NCBI GenBank assembly: GCA_031286085.1
Contig: JAITUX010000106.1
Span: 1 to 8,516 of the forward strand
Length of the DNA: 8,516 bases
Direction of reading: 5' to 3'
DNA from: Candidatus Adiutrix sp.
GTDB taxonomy: Bacteria > Desulfobacterota > Desulfarculia > Adiutricales > Adiutricaceae
The notes under the pieces were generated by a model. The model was not told the DNA's origin and ran no database searches. It saw only the letters and a list, made by a program, of their open reading frames with translations. The translations under genes were made by a program, and so were the position numbers. Position 1 is the first letter of the stretch. Every line of letters starts with the position of its first letter. Shown one piece after another: positions 1 through 8,516 of the stretch.

Positions 1-68
1 TGGGAGAGGAATCAATATCCATTTCCTATCCTGGCTTCATGGCCGACCTGGCCCGGCTGTCGGTCTGA
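1..68 (+). CDS. aroA: 3-phosphoshikimate 1-carboxyvinyltransferase (EPSP synthase), C-terminal end only
   Basis: This open frame enters from the left edge and ends at TGA 66-68. About 21 residues are visible, ending ISISYPGFMADLARLSV. The 'ISYPGF...LARL' ending matches the usual C-terminal strand and helix of EPSP synthases, which typically finish with 'ISFPGF' or 'SYPGFW' followed by a short leucine-rich helix. The enzyme joins phosphoenolpyruvate to shikimate-3-phosphate in the cytoplasm, the step just before chorismate synthase. The call rests on this short tail plus context: aroB begins 2 nt after the stop, and aroC and aroQ follow. The catalytic part lies outside the window, so activity cannot be judged. 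A different gene ending by chance in this motif is possible but unlikely. Confidence 0.78.
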   Translation, partial: GEESISISYPGFMADLARLSV

Positions 69-70
69 TT

Positions 71-1132
71 ATGAGCCGGGGGCTTAAGACCATACTCCGG
101 GCCGAAGGCCGCCGCTGCCTCATTGAAACCGTGGCCCGCGGCCTGGCCGGGCGGCTTCGACGCCTGACCCGGGGCCGGCGGGGGCTCTTGTTGCTGGATC
201 GCGCCTTCCGGGCCGAAACCGAAGACTGGCGGGACGCCCTGCCCGGGTTCAGCCTGGCCTTCACCGCCCGCAGGGGCGAGGCGGCCAAAAACTGGGGCGA
301 GGCCCGCCGGCTCTTGACCCGAATGGCCGAGGCCGGCCTGGCCCGGGACGACTGGCTGGTGGTGCGGGGCGGCGGCAGCCTAAGCGACCTGGGCGCCTTC
401 TGCGCCGGCCTCTACCGGCGCGGTCTTAGGCTCATCCTGGTCACCACCACCCTCCTGGGCGCGGTGGACGCGGCCGTGGGCGGGAAGACGGCCCTTAATT
501 TCGGCGGCGCCAAAAACCAGGTCGGGCACTTCTACCTGCCCGAACGCGTCCTGGTGGACCTGGCCGCCTTCCGCAGCCTGCCCCGGGCCCGCCTGGCCGA
601 AGGCCTGGCCGAGGCCTACAAGACCGGGCTCTTGTTCGACCGGAATTTGGCCGACCTGGTGGACCGGCGCTCCGCGGAACTCCTGGCCGGGGACCAGGAC
701 CTTCTGGCCGAGACGGCCCGGCGTTCCTTCCAGGCCAAGGCGGCCTTGGTGGCCCGGGACTTCCGGGAAGAAAAGGGGCTCCGGGAGGTTTTGAACCTGG
801 GACACACTTACGGCCATGTGGCGGAAGCCCACGCCGGCCTCAATCACGGCCGGGCCGTGGCCCTGGGGCTGTCCGTGGCGGCGGAACTGTCGCGCGGCCG
901 GGCCGGGCTGCCGGCCTCGGAGGCGGCGAGGATCCAAGCCGTCAGCGGGCGCCTGGGCGGGCCCTGGCCCCCCCCGGTCCCGGAGGCCGCGGCCCGCCGG
1001 CTGCTCCAGGCGGACAAGAAAATCCGGGGCGGGCGTCTGCGTTTCGTGGCCCTGGCCGAAGTGGAGCGGCCGGTCATAATGGAAGTTTCGGCCGACGAAA
1101 TCTTGAACGCGGCGGCCGCGGCGCTGGGGTGA
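71..1132 (+). CDS. aroB: 3-dehydroquinate synthase (divergent sequence)
   Basis: This enzyme converts DAHP to 3-dehydroquinate, the second step of the shikimate pathway, using NAD+ and a divalent metal in the cytoplasm. It has 353 residues, close to the 362 of E. coli AroB. Residues seen: the NAD-loop GGGSLSD at 100-106 ending in Asp106, D133-x5-K139 (DAAVGGK), Asn149, metal ligands Glu181, His245 and His259, Lys184, the GLR/LN segment before LGHTYGH (His249), and a C-terminal DKK at 315-317. These correspond to the family's known metal and substrate residues. It departs from the consensus in several places: GGGSLSDLGAF for GGGVIGDLAGF, EAYKTG for EVIKYG, and HGRAVA (Arg261) for HGEAVA. The ATG lies 2 nt after the aroA stop with no strong ribosome binding site, so it probably depends on read-on from aroA. 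Related sugar-cyclase families (2-deoxy-scyllo-inosose synthase type) are less likely given the aro context. Confidence 0.93.
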   Translation: MSRGLKTILRAEGRRCLIETVARGLAGRLRRLTRGRRGLLLLDRAFRAETEDWRDALPGFSLAFTARRGEAAKNWGEARRLLTRMAEAGLARDDWLVVRGGGSLSDLGAFCAGLYRRGLRLILVTTTLLGAVDAAVGGKTALNFGGAKNQVGHFYLPERVLVDLAAFRSLPRARLAEGLAEAYKTGLLFDRNLADLVDRRSAELLAGDQDLLAETARRSFQAKAALVARDFREEKGLREVLNLGHTYGHVAEAHAGLNHGRAVALGLSVAAELSRGRAGLPASEAARIQAVSGRLGGPWPPPVPEAAARRLLQADKKIRGGRLRFVALAEVERPVIMEVSADEILNAAAAALG

Positions 1133-1135
1133 ACC

Positions 1136-2209
1136 ATGTCCAACCTCTTCGGCCGTAATTTCAGGGTCATGACCTTCGGGGAATCCCACGGCCCGGCCCT
1201 GGGAGTGGTCATCGACGGCCTGCCGGCCGGGCTGCGCCTGCCCCTGGAACTTATCCAGGCCGACCTGGACCGCCGCCGTCCCGGCCTTTCCCCCTACGTC
1301 AGCCCCCGGCAGGAGCCGGACGAAGCGGAGATCCTGAGCGGCCTGGCCGCCGAGGGCCGCACCAACGGCGCGCCCCTGGCCCTCCTGATCCGCAACCGCG
1401 ACGCCCGGGGGCGCGATTACGAGACCCGCAAATTCCGGCCCGGGCACAGCGACTGGCCCTATTTCATCAAGTACGGGCTAAGGCCCCAGCCCGGCGGCGG
1501 CCGTTCCAGCGGCCGGGAGACCGTGGCCCGGGTGGCGGCCGGGGCCGTGGCCCGCATAATGCTGTCACCCCTGGGGCTCCGGGCCCGGGCCTACGCCGTG
1601 GCCGTGGGCCGGGTCAAGGCGGAAAGCCCGGACCCCGACTTCGCCGAGACCGACCCCTTGCGCTTCGCCGACCGGGACTTGGCCCCCAGGGCCCACCAGG
1701 AAGTGGAGACGGCCATGAGCGAAGGCGATTCCGTGGGCGCGGTGGTGGAAGTGCGGGTGACGGGCGTTCCGGCCGGCTGGGGGGAACCGGTCTTCGGCAA
1801 GCTGGAGGCCGCCCTGGGCGGAGCCTTCTTTTCCATCGGCGCGGTGCGGGCCGTGGAATTCGGCGAGGGCCTGGCCATGTCGGCCCAGCGGGGCTCCGAG
1901 GCCAACGACCCCTTGGGGCCCGAAGGCCCCATCACCAACCGCCACGGCGGCATCATGGGCGGCCTGTCCACGGGCCTGCCCATCGTGGCCCGGCTCCATG
2001 TCCGGCCCACCCCCTCCATCGCCCGGGAACAGCGCAGCGTCACGGTGGACGGCCAGCCCACCACCATCTCGACCTCCGGCCGCCACGACCCCTGCCTGGC
2101 CCCGCGCCTGGCCCCGGTGGCCGAAGCCATGGCCCTGATCACCCTGGCCGATTTCCACCTGGAACCCAACCGCCACTATGTGGCCATCAACCAGTCGGTC
2201 GAAGCCTGA
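1136..2209 (+). CDS. aroC: chorismate synthase
   Basis: This enzyme removes phosphate from EPSP to form chorismate, the last step of the shikimate pathway. It uses reduced FMN in the cytoplasm and works as a tetramer. It has 357 residues, the normal length (about 360). Visible family signatures in order: FGESHG at 14-19 with His18, QADLDRRRPG, RPGHSD with His104, GGGRSSGRET, the GSEANDP and NRHGGIMGG segment of the flavin site, and RHDPC at 316-320 followed by PR..PV.EAM. The two histidines that protonate and deprotonate during catalysis in this family are both present. The start ATG is 3 nt after the aroB stop, and GGGGTGA at 1126-1132, overlapping the aroB stop codon, can serve as a close ribosome binding site. 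The sequence is conventional throughout. The gene sits between aroB and aroQ, consistent with one transcript. Confidence 0.98.
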   Translation: MSNLFGRNFRVMTFGESHGPALGVVIDGLPAGLRLPLELIQADLDRRRPGLSPYVSPRQEPDEAEILSGLAAEGRTNGAPLALLIRNRDARGRDYETRKFRPGHSDWPYFIKYGLRPQPGGGRSSGRETVARVAAGAVARIMLSPLGLRARAYAVAVGRVKAESPDPDFAETDPLRFADRDLAPRAHQEVETAMSEGDSVGAVVEVRVTGVPAGWGEPVFGKLEAALGGAFFSIGAVRAVEFGEGLAMSAQRGSEANDPLGPEGPITNRHGGIMGGLSTGLPIVARLHVRPTPSIAREQRSVTVDGQPTTISTSGRHDPCLAPRLAPVAEAMALITLADFHLEPNRHYVAINQSVEA

Positions 2210-2210
2210 A

Positions 2211-2216
2211 AAGGGA
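2211..2216 (+). promoter_or_regulatory. ribosome binding site of aroQ
   Basis: AAGGGA lies in the 12-nt gap between the aroC stop and the aroQ ATG, 5 nt before the start codon. It is a fair Shine-Dalgarno match and supports ATG 2222 as the start. Confidence 0.6.
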
Positions 2217-2221
2217 CGCCC

Positions 2222-2673
2222 ATGAAAATCCTGGTCATCAACGGCCCCAACCTCAACCTTTTAGGGACCAGGGAGCCGGAATTATACGGTTCCCTCACCC
2301 TTGACGCCCTGAACCGCCGCCTCCGCCGGCTGGCCGGGGACCTGGGCCTGGAAACGGACTTCCTCCAATCCAACCACGAAGGGGAACTGGTGGAGGCCGT
2401 GCAGAGCCTGCGCCGGGGGGCCGACGGGGCCATTTTAAACGCCGGGGGCTACACCCACACCTCGGTGGCCCTGAGGGACGCCGTCCTGGCCGCGGACCGG
2501 CCCGTGGTGGAGGTCCACCTGACCAACCCGGCCGCCCGGGAGGAATTCCGCCGGGTCTCCCTTCTGGCCGGCGCGGCCCGGGGTTCCATAGCCGGCTTCG
2601 GCCCCCTTTCCTACGAACTGGCCCTGTGGTGGTTCCACCGGCACAGGGCCTACAGCGATCAAGCGGACCCCAA

Positions 2674-2677
<4 letters not shown>
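2222..2677 (+). CDS. aroQ: 3-dehydroquinate dehydratase, type II
   Basis: This enzyme dehydrates 3-dehydroquinate to 3-dehydroshikimate, the third shikimate-pathway step. It belongs to the small flavodoxin-like type II family that forms dodecamers, unrelated to the type I (AroD) fold. It has 151 residues, typical for the family (about 145-150). Signatures seen: [15 protein letters not shown] at the N-terminus, Arg17 and the catalytic Tyr22 in [16 protein letters not shown], the substrate loop [13 protein letters not shown], and [15 protein letters not shown] with the catalytic histidine. The usual N(P/A)GAYTHTS reads NAGGYTHTS here, a mild change. The stop TGA at 2675-2677 overlaps the proposed TTG start of uvrA. 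Confidence 0.97.
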
Positions 2678-5558
<2,881 letters not shown>

Positions 5559-5562
<4 letters not shown>

Positions 5563-6143
5563 CCGAAGGCGGCCTGGACCGGCTGGCGGATTTCCTCTTT
5601 GAAGCCCTGATGCTCAAGCGCACGCCCAGGACCGGCTACCAGTTCCTGGGCCACGGGGCGGAGACGGTGGCCGAACACAGCTTCGGCACGGCCGTGCTGG
5701 CCTTCGCCCTGGTCCGGCTGAACGGCCGGGCCGACCTGGAGCGCACCCTTAAGCTGGCCCTTCTGCACGACCTGGCCGAGGCCCGCACGGGCGACCTCAA
5801 CTACATGAACAAGCGCTACGTGGAGGCGGACGAAAACCGGGCCGTGGCCGACGCCGCGGCCGGCCTCCCCTTCGGCCCGGAACTTTTGGAAAACTGGCGG
5901 GAATGGCGGGCCGGGGAAACCCTGGAGGCCAGGCTGGCCGCCGACGCCGACCAACTGGACATGGTCCTGGAACTCAGGCGGCTCCACACCCTGGGCAGCG
6001 CCCAGGCCCGGGACTGGCTCCACTATGCCGGGAAACGGCTTAAAACCCCGGAAGGCCGGGCCCTCTTCGAGGAGATAATCCGGGCCGACCCGGAGAGATG
6101 GTGGTTCGAGCGCCGGGAAGACTACTGGGTGAAACGGCCGTGA
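5559..6143 (+). CDS. HD-domain phosphohydrolase, YfbR/HDDC2-like
   Basis: This is a 194-residue soluble protein with the metal-binding HD pattern: His40 (AEHS), His70-Asp71 ([12 protein letters not shown], with Glu74 and Asp79) and Asp131 (ADQLD). Order and spacing match the YfbR/HDDC2 group, whose studied members remove the 5'-phosphate from deoxynucleoside monophosphates; the KRTPRTG segment at 20-26 is also typical of HDDC2-like proteins. A nucleotidase role fits but is inferred. After GDLN the sequence [11 protein letters not shown] differs from both YfbR and HDDC2, so the substrate may differ. The C-terminus is rich in aromatic residues ([11 protein letters not shown]). The ATG overlaps the uvrA stop (ATGA) and has a strong AGGAGG. 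Co-expression with uvrA could point to clean-up of nucleotides, but adjacency alone does not show this. I recall similar proteins in Desulfovibrio relatives. Confidence 0.85.
6127..6132 (+). promoter_or_regulatory. ribosome binding site of the TonB-like gene
   Basis: GGGTGA lies 7 nt before GTG 6140. With the GTGA overlap it favours 6140 over the in-frame ATG at 6098, which has GGAG only 2 nt away. Confidence 0.6.
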
Positions 6144-6832
6144 CCGCCTTACGGTTCAGCCTGATTACGGAACGGGAAACCCCGCACCTGCCGCGCGAGG
6201 CGGGCGCCTTCCTCTTGTGCCTCCTGACCTCGGCCTGGCTGCACCTGATCTTCTTCGCCGCCTGGGAGACCCTGGCCGGCGACGGCCCTGGCCTCTTCCG
6301 GATTGAATTGCCGGCCCCGCCGGCGCCCCTGGAAATAGAGCTGACCCTGGAGACCGTGGCCGAGGGGCCGGCCGAGCCGTCAACGGCCGGCGAGGCCGAA
6401 GAGCCGGCCGCCCCGGCCGGGGCGGAGGAGTTGAGCCGGGACCTGGAAATCGCCCGGCCGGCCGGAGCAGCCCAAGCCTCGCCGCCGGTGACGGCGGAAC
6501 CCGCCTCCCCCCGCTTCAAATCCTATAACACCGCCGTCAGGGGGGCGGTGGCCGCCAAATGGCTGGTGCCGCCGGAAGCCCGAATCAATTTCCACCCCGG
6601 CCGCCTGGTGGTGAACTGCACCATAGGCCGCGACGGAAGCCTCATCCGTTTCGTGGTTGACGAAAGCACCGGCAGCGCGATCCTGGACCACGCCGGGCTT
6701 GAAGCCCTGCGGTCGGCCGCGCCCTTCCCGCCCTTCCCCCCGGAACTGGCCGCCTTCAGCCAGCTGGACCTCACCATGATATTCGACTACCAGGCCCGCT
6801 ACCTGGGCCGGGGCGCCGCCGCCAGGCCCTGA
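6140..6832 (+). CDS. TonB-like protein with TonB/TolA-type C-terminal domain
   Basis: Taken from GTG 6140 this is 230 residues. A short cytoplasmic start is followed by one membrane helix at about 21-42 (FLLCLLTSAWLHLIFFAAW), an acidic Pro/Ala/Glu-rich linker at about 55-125, and a globular periplasmic domain at about 128-218. The last domain (WLVPPEA..., VVNCTIGRDGSL, STGSAILDHAGLEAL, AAPFPPFPPEL) has the pattern of the TonB_2/TolA C-terminal family. Ser31 and His35 in the helix reproduce the SxxxH spacing of E. coli TonB (Ser16, His20), which contacts ExbB/ExbD. A role in passing proton-motive force to the outer membrane is inferred; no exbB, exbD, tolQ or tolR gene is in the window. GTG overlaps the previous stop (GTGA), with GGGTGA at 6127-6132 as ribosome binding site. 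ATG 6098 in the same frame would add 14 residues and a longer overlap and is less likely. Confidence 0.8.
   Translation: MTALRFSLITERETPHLPREAGAFLLCLLTSAWLHLIFFAAWETLAGDGPGLFRIELPAPPAPLEIELTLETVAEGPAEPSTAGEAEEPAAPAGAEELSRDLEIARPAGAAQASPPVTAEPASPRFKSYNTAVRGAVAAKWLVPPEARINFHPGRLVVNCTIGRDGSLIRFVVDESTGSAILDHAGLEALRSAAPFPPFPPELAAFSQLDLTMIFDYQARYLGRGAAARP
6408..6425. repeat. 18-bp perfect palindrome inside the TonB-like gene
   Basis: CCGCCCCGGCCGGGGCGG reads the same on both strands. It lies in the codons for the Ala/Pro-rich linker. In such GC-rich, low-complexity coding sequence it can arise by chance, and no function is claimed. Confidence 0.85.
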
Positions 6833-6842
6833 AAACACCCGC

Positions 6843-8180
6843 TCAAACCGGACCGGGCTTTTGCCGGGCCAGTTCCCGGTAGCCGATGTCGCGGCGGTAC
6901 CAGGCCCCCTCGAATTGAACGGTCCGCACCCTCTCATAGACCCTGGCCAGGGCCTTTTCCAAGGTCAGGGCCCGGGCGGTGATGCTCATGACCCGGCCGC
7001 CGGAGGTGACCACCTGCCGGGCCGCGTTCAAAGCCGTGCCCGCGTGAAAGGCCAGGGAGGCGCCGATGGGGGCGGGAACCTTCTCGGTAACGACCAGCCC
7101 GGTCCGGTATTCGCCGGGGTATCCGCCGGAAGCTATGACCACGCAGGCGCAGCTCTCTTCCCGCCATTCCACCTCCGCCTCCGCCAGGCGGCCCTCAACG
7201 CAACGGAGCAGGATATCCGCCAGGTCGGATTTCAAAAGCGGCATCAGCACCTGGGTTTCAGGATCGCCGAAACGGGCGTTGTATTCCACCACCTGGGGGC
7301 CGTCATAGGCCGAGTCCGGGTCCGGCAGGATGAGGCCGAAATATAGGCAGCCGCGAAAATCCAGGCCGTCGGCGGCCAAACCGGCCAGGGTGGGCCTGAA
7401 AATGGTCTCCTCCACCCGCGCGGCCACCTGCGGCGTATAAACGGCCACCGGACAGTAAGCGCCCATGCCGCCGGTGTTGGGGCCGGTGTCGCCTTCGCCC
7501 AGGCGCTTGTGGTCCTGCACCGCCGGCATGGGCCGTAAGGTCCGGCCGTCGGTGAAGGCCAGGACGCTCACTTCCTCGCCCTCGATGAAATCCTCTATGA
7601 CCACCTCCCGCCCGGCCTCGCCGAAGCGGCCCCCTTCCAGAATGGCCCGCACCGCCCCGGCGGCTTCGGCCTTGTCCACGGCCACGATGACGCCCTTGCC
7701 CGCGGCCAGGCCCGAGGCCTTGACCACGATGGGGCCTTCGGGTTTCTCTTCCAAATAGGCCAGGGCTTCGGTCGAAGAGGAGAAAACGCGGAAGGCGGCG
7801 GTGGGGACGCCATGACGGGCCATGAAGCGCTTGGAAAAGGCCTTGGAGCTTTCCAGGCGGGCCGCTTCGGCCCCGGGGCCGAAGACCTTAAGGCCGGCCG
7901 CCGCCATCCTGTCGGCCAGGCCCGCGGCCAGGGGGTCTTCCGGGCCGATGACCACCAAATCCATGTCTTCGGCCCGGGCGCGGGCTATCAAGCCGTCCTG
8001 GTCAGTGACCGCCAGGGGAATCGTCTCAAACTCCATGCCGGCGTTGCCGGGAGCCACCTTGACCACGGCCGTCCCGGGGCTCTGGGCCAGTTTCCAGGCC
8101 AGGGCGTGTTCCCGGGCGCCCGAGCCGACCACCAGGATTTTCAACCGTTTCTCCCGAACCCCGCCGGTTTCTTCGGTCAT
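6843..8180 (-). CDS. purD: phosphoribosylamine-glycine ligase (GAR synthetase)
   Basis: This enzyme joins glycine to 5-phosphoribosylamine with ATP, the second step of de novo purine synthesis, in the cytoplasm. It has 445 residues from ATG 8180 (E. coli 429). Domains: N-terminal [18 protein letters not shown] at 15-32, [10 protein letters not shown] at 79-88, then an ATP-grasp region at about 112-305 with nucleotide loop [10 protein letters not shown] (154-163), [12 protein letters not shown] (196-207), [15 protein letters not shown] (233-242) and the metal-binding [10 protein letters not shown] (Glu299, Asn301). The C-terminal domain ends with the usual RRDIGYR. The family normally reads GSGGREHA; here it is GSGAREHA. 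The first 12 residues ([12 protein letters not shown]) precede the usual MKILVVGSG beginning. It is transcribed away from metK with a 66-nt gap, and its stop lies 10 nt from the stop of the convergent TonB-like gene. Confidence 0.97.
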   Translation of the reverse strand: MTEETGGVREKRLKILVVGSGAREHALAWKLAQSPGTAVVKVAPGNAGMEFETIPLAVTDQDGLIARARAEDMDLVVIGPEDPLAAGLADRMAAAGLKVFGPGAEAARLESSKAFSKRFMARHGVPTAAFRVFSSSTEALAYLEEKPEGPIVVKASGLAAGKGVIVAVDKAEAAGAVRAILEGGRFGEAGREVVIEDFIEGEEVSVLAFTDGRTLRPMPAVQDHKRLGEGDTGPNTGGMGAYCPVAVYTPQVAARVEETIFRPTLAGLAADGLDFRGCLYFGLILPDPDSAYDGPQVVEYNARFGDPETQVLMPLLKSDLADILLRCVEGRLAEAEVEWREESCACVVIASGGYPGEYRTGLVVTEKVPAPIGASLAFHAGTALNAARQVVTSGGRVMSITARALTLEKALARVYERVRTVQFEGAWYRRDIGYRELARQKPGPV

Positions 8181-8185
8181 GGCCG

Positions 8186-8190
8186 CTCCT
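8186..8190 (-). promoter_or_regulatory. ribosome binding site of purD
   Basis: Read on the minus strand, AGGAG lies 5 nt before ATG 8180-8178. This supports the longer purD start. A second possible start, TTG at 8144-8142, has its own GGGAG (8155-8151) 6 nt upstream. Confidence 0.7.
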
Positions 8191-8246
8191 TCCGCCCCGC
8201 CTCGGCCGCCCTGGTTTGAGGGCCGCTCCGGTCTTGACTTCGCAAC

Positions 8247-8516
8247 CTAAACGGCCAAGTCCGGGGCGGGGGGCGGCCCGCTTAAGCCGGCGGCTTCGCG
8301 CAGTTCCCCGGCCTTGGCCGTCGATTCCCAGGTGAACTCCGGCTCAGTGCGGCCGAAGTGGCCGTAACTGGCCGTTTTTTCATAAATGGGCCTTTTAAGG
8401 TCGAGAAAGCGGATCATGTCGGCGGGCTTGAAGGAATAGACCCGGCACAGAGCCTTGGCGATTAGGTCGTCGTCCACCAAGCCGGTGCCGAAGCTGTTGG
8501 TCATGACCGAAACCGG
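8247..8516 (-). CDS. metK: S-adenosylmethionine synthetase, C-terminal end
   Basis: MetK makes S-adenosylmethionine from methionine and ATP. Only the last 89 residues are in the window; the frame is open through the right edge (PVSVMTNSFGTG at the edge) and ends at TAG 8249-8247. Family landmarks are clear: SFGTG, F(K)PADMIRFLDLKRPIY, EKTASYGHFGR, EFTWE.T.KA..LREAAGL. E. coli MetK has the matching [21 protein letters not shown]...WEKTDKAQLLRDAAGL. About 12 residues (SGPPPAPDLAV) extend past the usual end after AAGL. It is upstream of purD in the same direction, so the two may be co-transcribed; the promoter would lie outside the window. Confidence 0.95.
   Translation of the reverse strand, partial: PVSVMTNSFGTGLVDDDLIAKALCRVYSFKPADMIRFLDLKRPIYEKTASYGHFGRTEPEFTWESTAKAGELREAAGLSGPPPAPDLAV

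Noticed and set aside
380..1447. 355-codon open frame on the minus strand opposite aroB/aroC
   Set aside because: It is fully antisense to two well-conserved genes, and its composition (Gly, Gln, Val, His-rich) is typical of the reverse frame of GC-rich DNA. No family motif is seen.
2626..2673. Longer uvrA start at GTG 2626 or 2629
   Set aside because: The extra 15-16 residues do not resemble any UvrA N-terminus and there is no ribosome binding site. TTG 2674 gives the conserved beginning and the overlap pattern seen at the next two junctions.
6098..6139. Longer start of the TonB-like gene at ATG 6098
   Set aside because: Its GGAG is only 2 nt away and the overlap with the HD gene would be 46 nt. 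GTG 6140 has better spacing and a 4-nt overlap. Not fully excluded.
6846..6880. Possible terminator hairpin at the end of purD (ACCGGG...CCCGGT type pairings)
   Set aside because: The pairings are short and compete with each other, lie in coding sequence, and are not followed directly by a T-run in either direction.
8181..8229. 9-bp direct repeat GGCCGCTCC at 8181-8189 and 8221-8229 in the metK-purD gap
   Set aside because: It is too short and too GC-biased to be meaningful; one copy simply contains the purD ribosome binding site. A 5-bp hairpin (GCCCT/AGGGC) there lacks a T-run.

Overview
The window is very GC-rich, with mostly C/G-ending codons, and almost entirely coding. The longest stretch without a gene is 66 nt. 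It looks like a core-metabolism region of a Gram-negative bacterium: a TonB-type protein implies an outer membrane. The HD-domain protein and the aro gene order remind me of Desulfobacterota (the former Deltaproteobacteria), but that placement is an inference from memory and is not proven here.

Plus strand, 1-6832: a tightly packed run that looks like one operon. It starts with the last residues of AroA (EPSP synthase), followed by aroB (3-dehydroquinate synthase), aroC (chorismate synthase) and aroQ (type II dehydroquinase). Together these give the second, third, sixth and seventh steps of the shikimate pathway to chorismate. The run continues with uvrA (nucleotide excision repair), an HD-domain phosphohydrolase and a TonB-like inner-membrane/periplasmic protein. 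The gaps between the aro genes are 2, 3 and 12 nt. The last three junctions (aroQ/uvrA, uvrA/HD, HD/tonB) are 4-nt stop/start overlaps of the form TTGA, ATGA and GTGA, so translational coupling is likely.

Minus strand, 6843-8516: purD (glycinamide ribonucleotide synthetase) preceded by the C-terminal end of metK (S-adenosylmethionine synthetase), which runs off the right edge. purD converges on the tonB-like gene with only 10 nt between the stop codons.

I see no tRNA or rRNA gene, CRISPR array, insertion sequence, phage gene, riboswitch or convincing terminator. I do not see a new biological system here. The points worth a second look are small: a divergent but apparently catalytically intact AroB, the coupled aro-uvrA-HD-tonB arrangement, an orphan TonB-like protein that keeps the SxxxH motif, a frame-breaking 14-bp tandem duplication inside uvrA, and a variant HD phosphohydrolase.
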